Below are positions 52,643 through 60,097 of a DNA stretch of 64,000 nucleotides, piece after piece; position 1 is the first letter of the stretch, and every line of letters begins with the position of its first letter. The notes beneath the pieces are model-generated. The model searched no databases. It was not told the origin of the DNA and was given only the letters and a program-made list of their open reading frames with translations. Location of the stretch: assembly GCA_965117035.1 (NCBI GenBank), contig OZ220748.1, forward strand, positions 620,001 through 684,000, read 5' to 3'. This DNA is from CAZENU01 sp965117035. GTDB taxonomy: Bacteria > Chloroflexota > Dehalococcoidia > Lucifugimonadales > CAZENU01. Made by a program: the position numbers and the translations under genes.

Positions 52643-53398
52643 CTATGCCGCGGCGGCCGCGTTGCGGACTAGCTGCACGAAGCCGTCGGCGGACAGGCTG
52701 GCGCCGCCCACCAGCGCGCCGTTCACGTCGTCCTGGCCCACGAAGCCGGCTACGTTGTCCGCCGTGACGCTGCCCCCATAGAGCAGCGGAACGCCGGCCG
52801 AGGAGTGGTCGTCGAACACCGACGCCAGCACGCGCCGCACGTGCGCCATCATCGCCTGCGCGTCGTCCGGCGTGGCCGCCCTGCCCGTCCCGATGGCCCA
52901 CACCGGCTCGTAGGCCACAACCAGGCCGTCGGCCGAGTCCGCATCCGCCAGCGCCCGCCGTAGCTGCCGCTCGACGACCGCCTCGGCAGATCCGTCCTCG
53001 CGCTCCTCCAGCCGCTCGCCTACACAGAGTATCGGCCGCAGCCCGGCCCTTCGCGCCGCCGCGACCTTCCTGGCCACCACGTCGTCGGTCTCACCGAACA
53101 TCGCCCGTCGCTCCGAGTGGCCGACGATGACGTACTCGCAGAGGCCGCTCAGCATGGGCCCTGAGACCTCGCCGGTGAAGGCGCCGGCGTCCTCGTGGTG
53201 CAGGTCCTGGGCTCCGAGGGCGACACGAGTGCCTCTCAGCAGCCCGTAAACGGCCTCCAGAGCGACGAAAGGCGGGCAGACGACCGTTTCCACGTCACCG
53301 ACCCGTTCGAGCCCCGGGATCATCGCCGCAACCAGCCCGCGCGCCTCCGCGGGCGTCATGTTCATCTTCCAGTTGCCTGCGACGATGGTGGAAGTCAT
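52643..53398 (-). CDS. tpiA: Triosephosphate isomerase
   Basis: 251 residues. Interconverts dihydroxyacetone phosphate and glyceraldehyde-3-phosphate. VAGNWKMNMT carries the N-terminal Asn-Lys, EYVIVGHSERR the catalytic His, VVAYEPVWAIGTGRAA the catalytic Glu and loop 6, and LLYGGSVTADN the phosphate loop. It heads the minus-strand block tpiA-miaA-dapF-dapL-hflX. The VapBC pair starts 158 bp away on the other strand. Confidence 0.97.
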   Translation of the reverse strand: MTSTIVAGNWKMNMTPAEARGLVAAMIPGLERVGDVETVVCPPFVALEAVYGLLRGTRVALGAQDLHHEDAGAFTGEVSGPMLSGLCEYVIVGHSERRAMFGETDDVVARKVAAARRAGLRPILCVGERLEEREDGSAEAVVERQLRRALADADSADGLVVAYEPVWAIGTGRAATPDDAQAMMAHVRRVLASVFDDHSSAGVPLLYGGSVTADNVAGFVGQDDVNGALVGGASLSADGFVQLVRNAAAAA

Positions 53399-53555
53399 CC
53401 AACGGGCCTCACGCGGGTCGTCGTGTGGGAGGTGCGGCTACGGCCCGCATTCTACACAATCGCGAAGTCCGCAACGAAGCGCTGTGGAGTCGATCGGGCG
53501 CGGCCGCCGGGGTAGGGCAATTTGCGGACTGGTCATAACCCGGACTACACTGTCA

Positions 53556-53861
53556 ATGACCTACCCGAGTGAGACCGTGGACTTGAAGAACATCACCGTG
53601 TCCGTCGACGAGGAGACTCATCGCCACGCCCGCAACAGGGCGGCGGAGCTGGGCACATCGGTATCGGCGCTCGTACGAGGCTACCTGCGAACACTCGCCG
53701 CGAAGCAAGGGGACACCGACCAAGAATCGGAGAGGGACCTCGAGCGGCGTCGAAGGCTGTTGAACGAGGTGTTCGCTGACTTCGACGGGCGAGGCGTAGG
53801 CTTGCGCATGGCTGACAACCTACCCAGGTCTGCCCTGTACGACCGCGATGCGCTTCGTTGA
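53556..53861 (+). CDS. VapB-like ribbon-helix-helix antitoxin
   Basis: About 101 residues from ATG 53556. LKNITVSVDEETHRHARNRA followed by AELGTSVSALVRGYL is an RHH DNA-binding domain. The C-terminal ENDs RRLLNEVFADFDGRG and YDRDALR should cover the toxin site. A TTGCGG (53522) and TACACT (53546) pair 18 bp apart suggests transcription starts near 53558, so GTG 53577 (VDLKNITVSVD) may be the true start. The 3' end overlaps the PIN toxin by 14 bp. Confidence 0.85.
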   Translation: MTYPSETVDLKNITVSVDEETHRHARNRAAELGTSVSALVRGYLRTLAAKQGDTDQESERDLERRRRLLNEVFADFDGRGVGLRMADNLPRSALYDRDALR

Positions 53862-54261
53862 TACCAACGTATTGCTCTATGCTGTCAGTCTCTCGCCAGC
53901 CGAGGCCGACAAGCGCCTGCGGGCGCGGGAACTGCTGACCGAGCCAAATCTTGCGGTATCGGTGCAGGTCCTCCAAGAGTTCTACGCCCAGGCCACGCGT
54001 CCGACACGCCTGGCGCCACTGACACACGACGAGGCTTTGCGTTTCCTGGAACCGATCTTGGAGTTCGAGGTGCAGCCGGTCACGCTGGACGTATTCCGTT
54101 ACGCGGTATCGATCGGACAGCGATTCGGGCTCGCATATTGGGACAGCGCGATTCTGGCTGCTGCCCGCGCCCTGGGCTGCGACGCAGTCTACTCGGAAGA
54201 CATGAGCGCGGAACAGGACTACGACAACCTGCGGGTCGTAAACCCATTCGGCGAACAGTAG
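53848..54261 (+). CDS. VapC-like PIN-domain toxin
   Basis: 137 residues from ATG 53848. PIN fold with acidic residues in MRFVDTNVLLYAVS, VLQEFYAQ, YWDSAILAAAR and VYSEDMSAEQDYD. It is an RNase toxin paired with the overlapping RHH antitoxin. The ending LRVVNPF is common in this subgroup. The pair sits between the tpiA and apgM blocks, both transcribed on the other strand. Confidence 0.92.
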   Translation: MRFVDTNVLLYAVSLSPAEADKRLRARELLTEPNLAVSVQVLQEFYAQATRPTRLAPLTHDEALRFLEPILEFEVQPVTLDVFRYAVSIGQRFGLAYWDSAILAAARALGCDAVYSEDMSAEQDYDNLRVVNPFGEQ

Positions 54262-54348
54262 TACCGCGCTATTTCACGCCCCGCCATCGCCCTAGGAGTT
54301 CCTTTCGTAGTCTACCGGCGTTGGCTGACCTCCGACGTGGAGCATACA

Positions 54349-54546
54349 TCACGGCCGTCCTGCATCGCGCAACTCGTGGATTGTTTCGTCGTCGATGTCG
54401 ATGTCGCCGATTTCCTCCCAGCGCAGCCGCATACGCTCCAACAGCTCAGCAGGGTTTACGGGCTCGCTGCGGGCAGACTCCGCCAGCAGGTCCTGGAGCT
54501 TGCGGCGAGGGTCGTCCGGGGAATCGGGGGTGGCGCGGTCCGGCAC
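54349..54546 (-). CDS. Small acidic hypothetical protein
   Basis: 65 residues from GTG 54546, preceded by AAGGAG 6 bp upstream, which supports it as a real gene. The N-terminus is polar (PDRATPDSPDDPRRKLQDLL); the rest is helical with NPAELLERMRLRWEEIGDID and ends ETIHELRDAGRP. It lies 87 bp beyond the VapC gene on the opposite strand and downstream of apgM. No family recognised. Confidence 0.55.
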   Translation of the reverse strand: MPDRATPDSPDDPRRKLQDLLAESARSEPVNPAELLERMRLRWEEIGDIDIDDETIHELRDAGRP

Positions 54547-54661
54547 TACTGACTCCTTCGGGCTGCGGGATCAGCGTCGTCAGCCGACAACGATACCACG
54601 ACAGCCGCGCTGAGGACCGAAGCGCCCGTTCGCGACTGGCCGCCCAAGTCCTCGCAGCCGC

Positions 54662-55867
54662 CTACGGCCCGTACTTGCGCAGCTTGCCGGCGTGGGCGAG
54701 GGCGAGCAGCATCGCGTGGGTCGCGGCGATGCGGCCGATGCTGCCGGTGGAGCAGGCGCGCTCGGTGAACGCTTCGACGCCGTCGCCGCGCGTCAGCGCG
54801 GAGCTGACTACGAACGGCACCGGGTGCCAGCTATGGGCGCCGAGGATGGCCGGCGTGGAGTGATCGCCGGCCACGACCAGCGCGTCGGGGGCCAGGTCGA
54901 GTATGCGGGGGACTCTCGCGTCCAGGTCCTCCAGCGCCGCTACCTTCGCGTCGAAGTCGCCGTCCTCGCCCGCGGCGTCCGCCGGCTTGTAGTGCAGGAA
55001 GAAGTAGTCGTGCTCGGCCCAGTTGGCGGCGAGCGTGTCTAGCTCGTCGTCGAAGCTGTCGCCGGTGGGCAGCACGCGCATTCCGGCCAGGCTGGCGAGC
55101 CCGCGGTACATCGGGTACGCGGCGATGGCGGCGGGGGTCAGCCCGTACGCCTCGCCAATGTCCGGCAGGTCCGGCAGCTTCGAGAATCCGCGCAGCGTGA
55201 CCATGTTGGCCCGGTCCTGGCCCGACAGCGCCTCCCCTGCCCTGGCGACGAACTCGTTGACGGCCGACGCGGTCGCTGCCGAGTCCGCCGAGCGCGCCGT
55301 CGCCTCCAGGGGCGCGACGCCCTCGGCCTGAGGGTCGGTCTCCGACACGTCGTCGCCCAGTCCGGGGCCGCTCAGCGTCAGCACGAACCGGTGGTCGCGC
55401 ACGGGGTACGCGGCAATCCCGGCGCCGGTCACCCGCATCGCGCCGAGCTTGCGCACCAGCTCCGCGCTCTCCGCCGTGGATATGCGGCCGGCGCGGCGGT
55501 CGACGATCAGGCCGTCCGCGTCGACGGTGCACAGGTTGCCCCTCGCGGCAACGTCGTCGGCGCCAAGCTCGACTCCGATGCCGAGCGCCTCCAGCACGCC
55601 CCTGCCCGTCAGGTACTTGACCGGGTCGTAGCCGAACAGCGAGAGGTGGCCCGGGCCGCTGCCTGGGGTGATTCCGGGCGCCACGGGAGTCGTGAGGCCA
55701 CAGGCGCTCCGCCGCGCCAGGCCGTCCAGGTTCGGCAGCAACGCCGTCTCGAGCTCCGACCTGCCGGTCTCCGGGTGCGGCGCGCCGCCGAGCCCGTCGA
55801 CGACGAGCATTACGATCTTGCTTGCAGTCGTCAGGCGAATGTCCGCCATGTACGGCAGATCAATCAT
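54662..55867 (-). CDS. apgM: Cofactor-independent phosphoglycerate mutase (ApgM/archaeal type)
   Basis: 401 residues from ATG 55867, which overlaps the previous stop as ATGA (a further ATG at 55849 is also possible). Converts 3- to 2-phosphoglycerate without 2,3-bisphosphoglycerate. Alkaline-phosphatase superfamily metal motifs: IVMLVVDGLGGAPH, the phosphoserine region PGSGPGHLSLFGYDP, FFLHYKPADAAGEDGDF and LVVAGDHSTP. Length and motifs match the archaeal-type enzymes found in many Chloroflexota and Thermotogae. It is part of the block with pgk. Confidence 0.93.
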   Translation of the reverse strand: MIDLPYMADIRLTTASKIVMLVVDGLGGAPHPETGRSELETALLPNLDGLARRSACGLTTPVAPGITPGSGPGHLSLFGYDPVKYLTGRGVLEALGIGVELGADDVAARGNLCTVDADGLIVDRRAGRISTAESAELVRKLGAMRVTGAGIAAYPVRDHRFVLTLSGPGLGDDVSETDPQAEGVAPLEATARSADSAATASAVNEFVARAGEALSGQDRANMVTLRGFSKLPDLPDIGEAYGLTPAAIAAYPMYRGLASLAGMRVLPTGDSFDDELDTLAANWAEHDYFFLHYKPADAAGEDGDFDAKVAALEDLDARVPRILDLAPDALVVAGDHSTPAILGAHSWHPVPFVVSSALTRGDGVEAFTERACSTGSIGRIAATHAMLLALAHAGKLRKYGP

Positions 55868-56907
55868 TGGGAGAGTGAAATGGCCCTGATCATCCCGCAG
55901 AGATTCACAATCCTGGCAGTCTCGGCGGGCCCCAGCGGATCCCGAAAGTGCATCAGCCTGTTCCTGAATTCCCGGACATCGTTCAGCCACTCAACGAACG
56001 TAGCGCGATCATACGGCATCCTCAGCTTGGGCCAGTAGTCGGGATGTTCGATGATCTTCACCAAATCACCCATAGTCAGACTATCGACCGGGCCGCCCTC
56101 TGCAATCGCCAGACTGTCCAGTACCTCGATCCATTCGGCGTCGAGCCGTTCGTGTACCAACAGGCCCAACCGCCTTTCTATCTCCTCGATGTACTTGAAC
56201 GGCTCCGCGAGCTTGGCGAACTCCTCTGCCAGGTCCCAAGGCGTGACGATCCCAGTAAGGTGTTTGTCCGCACCCAGAATCAGGAAGACATCGTTGTTCT
56301 TCAGGTGGTCGATCACGACGCCTATATCGTCGTCGATTGAAACTTGGGGGCAAGACTCCAGGCAGTCCTTGACCTTGGTATTCCGCGAGTCGTGCATCAG
56401 CGCCTTGGTGATCGAGCGATATGAGACGATACCTTTGATCGCGGTACCCGGCGGCCTGTCCGAGTTACCCACCACTAGTTGGGAAAACCCATGCAGACCC
56501 ATAAGGGTGTAGGCCTTCTCGACTTGGTCGTCAGGCCTGACACACACGACTTCCTTATCGGCCGCGTCCAACTCAGCGACCTTGAAGCCCGATACAACAG
56601 GCGTATCTTGGGCCCTAGTCGCAACGTCTTCTTCTGCCTCGTCGGTTTGAGCCTGCTGATCCTCAGGCTCAGCATTCGAACCATCCAAGAAAAATCGTAT
56701 CCGCGGAGTGTCTAAGGGCATGTCCACGTCAAGTGGTGGTTCGCATCTCAAGCCGAGGTGTTTCAGTTCCTTGTTGATCGCATCCACAGCCGTCTTTCGC
56801 CGGCGGACGTAGCCGAACGCGGCGAGCACGCTCGCACCGGCTCGCCACTGTTGCCGGCCATCTTCTAGTTCGACCTTAATGTCTTCGAGGTAATACTTGC
56901 CTTCCAA
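55864..56907 (-). CDS. CBS-pair protein with C-terminal HEPN-like domain
   Basis: 347 residues from TTG 56907, with GGGAG 6 bp upstream, 18 bp after the pgk stop. The first about 75 residues form an unnamed domain (KYYLEDIKVELEDGRQQWRA, TAVDAINKELKHLGL). An acidic linker follows, then two CBS motifs (about 110-175 and 180-235; the second contains VFLILGADKHLTGIVTPWDL), usually adenine-nucleotide sensors. The last 110 residues are helical and contain FRNRLMHFRDPLG, an Rx4H motif with R315 and H320, the signature of HEPN ribonucleases of the Swt1-like type. Base composition is lower in GC than pgk and apgM. It separates these two glycolytic genes. Role inferred: nucleotide-gated RNase or a regulatory protein. 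Confidence 0.72.
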   Translation of the reverse strand: MEGKYYLEDIKVELEDGRQQWRAGASVLAAFGYVRRRKTAVDAINKELKHLGLRCEPPLDVDMPLDTPRIRFFLDGSNAEPEDQQAQTDEAEEDVATRAQDTPVVSGFKVAELDAADKEVVCVRPDDQVEKAYTLMGLHGFSQLVVGNSDRPPGTAIKGIVSYRSITKALMHDSRNTKVKDCLESCPQVSIDDDIGVVIDHLKNNDVFLILGADKHLTGIVTPWDLAEEFAKLAEPFKYIEEIERRLGLLVHERLDAEWIEVLDSLAIAEGGPVDSLTMGDLVKIIEHPDYWPKLRMPYDRATFVEWLNDVREFRNRLMHFRDPLGPAETARIVNLCGMIRAISLSQ

Positions 56908-56925
56908 GGTAAGCTCCCAACCAAG

Positions 56926-58131
56926 CTATCCGGTACGCCCCGCGGGCGGCCTGTCGTCCAGTGCGGCCACTCCGGGCAGTTCTCTGCCCTCCAGGAACTC
57001 CAGCGCGGCTCCTCCGCCCGTGGACACGTGGGTCATGCGGTCGACGAGCCCGAGCGCCCGCACCGCCTCGGCCGTGGAGCCGCCGCCGATCACCGTGGTC
57101 GCGTCCTCCAGTCCCGCGATCGCGCTGGCCACGCTCGCCGTGCCGGCCGCGAACGAGCGCCACTCCGAGACGCCCATGGTGCCATTCCAGGCCACCGTCT
57201 TCGCGGACGACAGCGCGGCCTCGAACGTCCCGGCCGTCTCCGGGCCTATGTCCATTATGCCCCACCCGGCCGGAATGGACGCGGCGTCGACTACGCGGTG
57301 CGACGCGTCTTCGGAGAAGCTGTCGGCTACGACGACGTCGACCGGGAGCAGGACGTCGAACTGTTCCAGCAGCTTCCCGGCGCCCGGGACCCACTCCTCC
57401 TCAACGAGGGACGTGCCGACGTCGAGCCCGCGCGCCGCGAGGAATGTCGCGGCCATGCCGCCGCCGACCGTCAGCGCGTCGACCCGCGGCGCCATCCGGC
57501 GCAGGACGGCCAGCTTGTCGGAGACCTTCGCGCCGCCGAACACGGCCGCGAACGGGCGCGCCGGCGACTCCAGCACGGCGCCGAGCATCTCCAGCTCGCG
57601 CGCCATCAGCAACCCCGCCACGGCCGGCAGGTACTTCGTTACGCCCACGGTGGAGGCGTGCGCCCTATGGGCGGCCCCAAAGGCGTCGTTGACGTACAGG
57701 TCGGCCAGCGAAGCGAGCTTTGCCGCGAAGTCTGCGTCGTTGCTCTCCTCCCCCGCATGGAACCTGAGGTTCTCCAGCAGCAGCACTCCGCCCGGCGGAA
57801 GCCCGAAGACCGCGCGCTCCACATCGGGCCCAACGCAGTCGCGGGTGTACTCGACGCGGCTGCCCAGCAGCTCGGCGAGGCGACGCGCGACCGGCTCGAG
57901 TCGCAGATCGTCCACGACCTCGCCCCCGGGACGCCCGAGGTGCGAGCAGAGCACTATTCCGCACCCGCGGTCGAGCAGGTAGCGCACGGTCGGCAGCGAC
58001 GCCGCGATGCGGGAGTCGTCGGATATCTCGGACGTGCCCGGCCGGAACGGGACGTTGAAGTCGGCCCTGACCAGCACCCGCTCGCCGGATATGTCGGCGT
58101 CGCGAAGGGTGCGCTTGTCGCTGCTGGACAT
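56926..58131 (-). CDS. pgk: Phosphoglycerate kinase
   Basis: 401 residues from ATG 58131. Transfers phosphate from 1,3-bisphosphoglycerate to ADP. GERVLVRADFNVPFRPG is the N-terminal signature, LCSHLGRPGGEV and LLLENLRFHAGEE bind 3-phosphoglycerate, FAAVFGGAKVSDKLAVL and TVIGGGSTAEAVRALG complete the nucleotide site, and HVSTGGGAALEFLEGRELPG is the C-terminal hallmark. It lies 10 bp after the prenyl synthase gene. Confidence 0.97.
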   Translation of the reverse strand: MSSSDKRTLRDADISGERVLVRADFNVPFRPGTSEISDDSRIAASLPTVRYLLDRGCGIVLCSHLGRPGGEVVDDLRLEPVARRLAELLGSRVEYTRDCVGPDVERAVFGLPPGGVLLLENLRFHAGEESNDADFAAKLASLADLYVNDAFGAAHRAHASTVGVTKYLPAVAGLLMARELEMLGAVLESPARPFAAVFGGAKVSDKLAVLRRMAPRVDALTVGGGMAATFLAARGLDVGTSLVEEEWVPGAGKLLEQFDVLLPVDVVVADSFSEDASHRVVDAASIPAGWGIMDIGPETAGTFEAALSSAKTVAWNGTMGVSEWRSFAAGTASVASAIAGLEDATTVIGGGSTAEAVRALGLVDRMTHVSTGGGAALEFLEGRELPGVAALDDRPPAGRTG

Positions 58132-58141
58132 CCTGCCGGGA

Positions 58142-59146
58142 CTACGCCCGCGCCAGCGCGGCGTCGACGAACTCACCGAGCGCCGCGCCCTCAGGAACGG
58201 CACGAGACGCCGCCCCCATAGCGGCGGAGACGTTCTCATCGACCAGCGACTCGCATTGCTCACGGGCCCCGATCTCGTCGAGAATCGCCAGCACGGCCGG
58301 AACGTCCTGCTGTTCGAGAACGCGCTTGAAATAGATATCGCCGAGCCTGCGTTTTGTGCTTATGTCCGCTTTCTCGAAGGCGTAGACGATCGGGATGAGC
58401 TTCTTCTTGTTGAGCACGTCCGGGGCCGGCGTCTCGCCGCCCGAGCCCCAGACCTGGCGCATCTCATCGCATAGCTGGAAGGCGACGCCGAACCGGCGTC
58501 CGCACTCCGCCAGCGCCGCGGCCGCGGGGGCGTCGGCCCCTGCGGCCATCGCGCCCAGGCGCATCGCGCAGCCGAAGAGCGCCCCCGTCTTTTTGCCGGC
58601 CATGCCTAGCCAGGCGTCGACGCTCAGGTCGATCCGCTCCTGGGCGTCCAGGTCCTCGAACCGGCCCTCGCAGACCTCCAGGGTCGCGGCGTCCAGCACG
58701 CCCAACGCCTCGAAGGTCGCCGCCGCGGACGCGCCGCGTTCGCGCATCTCCAGGACCGCCATTCGCGCGAGGGCGTACAGGCCGTCGCCCGCGTTTATCG
58801 CCTGCGCCGGGCCCCACTTCCACCACACGGCATCGCGGCCGTCGCGTTGCGGGCTGCCGGACTGCACGTCGTCGTGTATCTGGAAGGAGCCCTCGATCAG
58901 CTCGACGGCGGCCGCGGCGGGCAGACCGGCCTCGGCGTCGCCTCCCGCCGCCTCGCAGGCGGCCAGGCAGGCGGCACCCCGGTAGCGCGTCTTCGACGCG
59001 TGTCCCAGCGGGTTCCCCCGCTCGTCCTCCCAGCCGAGGTGGTACGCCATCATGCCGTAGAGCGGCATCGTGCGGGCGTCAAACAGCTCCCGCATCGCGG
59101 CGTCGGCACGCCGGGACAGGCGGTCGATCCACGCGTGCTCGCTCAC
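58142..59146 (-). CDS. Polyprenyl (geranylgeranyl-type) diphosphate synthase with degenerate Asp-rich motifs
   Basis: 334 residues, start overlapping the sua5 stop as ATGA. An isoprenyl diphosphate synthase of the all-helical class: KTRYRGAACLAACEAAGG, the first Asp-rich motif FQIHDDVQSGSPQRDGRDAV, GDGLYALA, KKTGALFGCAMRLG, and the second motif region FGVAFQLCDEMRQVWG. The first motif has DDxxS instead of DDxxD and the second DExxQ instead of DDxxD. The enzyme may still bind magnesium through the remaining acids, but its activity or chain length could be altered. Confidence 0.85.
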   Translation of the reverse strand: MSEHAWIDRLSRRADAAMRELFDARTMPLYGMMAYHLGWEDERGNPLGHASKTRYRGAACLAACEAAGGDAEAGLPAAAAVELIEGSFQIHDDVQSGSPQRDGRDAVWWKWGPAQAINAGDGLYALARMAVLEMRERGASAAATFEALGVLDAATLEVCEGRFEDLDAQERIDLSVDAWLGMAGKKTGALFGCAMRLGAMAAGADAPAAAALAECGRRFGVAFQLCDEMRQVWGSGGETPAPDVLNKKKLIPIVYAFEKADISTKRRLGDIYFKRVLEQQDVPAVLAILDEIGAREQCESLVDENVSAAMGAASRAVPEGAALGEFVDAALARA

Positions 59147-59925
59147 GGCCGCGCCTCCGCCTCGCCGGTAGACGGGTTCCCGCCCCCGTCTTCACTGGGG
59201 CCAGGCTCCTCGCGGGAATGACGGATGGGGGTGTTCGGCGCGGTTCCCGACACTGTGCCCCTGACGCCGTTCGGGCTGCTGGCGTCGTCTTCCCGACGTT
59301 CCAGGACCGCCTCTATCGCGGCCCAGGAGACCGCGCCCTCGCGGATCAGCTTCGGCGGTTCCCGCGAGACGTCCACGACGGTGGAGCCTACGCCGCCGGC
59401 CGACGGGCCATCGTCGACGACGTAGTCGACAGCGTCCCCGAGCTGCTCGCGCACCTCGGCCGCCGTGGTCGCGGGCGGCATTCCGCTCAGGTTGGCGCTC
59501 GTGCCGGTGACCGCGTGGCCGAGGCGGCGGGCAAGCTCCCTGGGCACCCGGTGGTCGGGCACGCGTACTCCCACCGTGGAGAGTCCGCCGGTAACGACCG
59601 CGGGCAGACTACCTGCTCCGGGCGCGACAAGGGTAAGCGGCCCTGGCAGGAATTTCCCGGCCAGGATTCGGCCTGCTTCCGGCATGCGCTCCGCGTAGCG
59701 CTCGATATCGGCGACCTCCGCGACCAGCAGCGGCAGCGGGGCGTCCGGACTGCGGCCCTTGATCAGGAAGACCCGTTTCACGGCCTCGGCGTCGTGCGCC
59801 GACGCCATGATCCCGTAAAGCGTGTCGGTGGGCGCGGCGATGACCCCGCCGGCGCGGAGTATCCCGGCCGCCTCGTCAATCGCCCCGTCCAGGGCATTCG
59901 CGGAGAGAACAACGTCCGATGACAT
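59143..59925 (-). CDS. L-threonylcarbamoyladenylate synthase (Sua5/YrdC/YciO)
   Basis: 260 residues from ATG 59925. It makes threonylcarbamoyl-AMP for t6A37 in tRNA. IRAGGVIAAPTDTLYGIMASA-type sequence (LRAGGVIAAPTDTLYGIM), FLIKGRSPDAPLPLLV, LPGPLTLV, VGVRVPDHRVPREL and TGTSANLSGMPPAT are the family motifs. The core ends near residue 215; the remaining about 40 residues, including RHSREEPGPSEDGGGNPS, are encoded by a palindromic repeat rather than by a family domain. The ATGA overlap couples it to the prenyl synthase. Confidence 0.92.
   Translation of the reverse strand: MSSDVVLSANALDGAIDEAAGILRAGGVIAAPTDTLYGIMASAHDAEAVKRVFLIKGRSPDAPLPLLVAEVADIERYAERMPEAGRILAGKFLPGPLTLVAPGAGSLPAVVTGGLSTVGVRVPDHRVPRELARRLGHAVTGTSANLSGMPPATTAAEVREQLGDAVDYVVDDGPSAGGVGSTVVDVSREPPKLIREGAVSWAAIEAVLERREDDASSPNGVRGTVSGTAPNTPIRHSREEPGPSEDGGGNPSTGEAEARP
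59177..59218. repeat. Palindromic repeat inside the 3' end of the Sua5 gene
   Basis: TTCCCGC (59177-59183) and GCGGGAA (59212-59218) form an inverted repeat around a 28-base GC-rich centre, followed by TGACGG. This is the look of the common CGTCATTCCCGCG-type dispersed repeat of bacteria. A related half unit, CGTCGTTCCCGCGCAGGCGGAACC, lies in the gap at about 20262-20285. Confidence 0.6.
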
Positions 59926-60097
59926 GTGCGTGATGGGCCTTCGAGAAGTCCGGGAAACGGCGGCCGGTACCGGTCGGCGGCGCGGGTTCGACACGGGCGG
60001 GATTATAGCACGTGGTCGGCGCGCTACGGCGCCGTAGCGGCGACCCGGTGGCCTGTCCAAAAACCGGCCGATTCAGGTTGACCACGGAGGTATCCGA

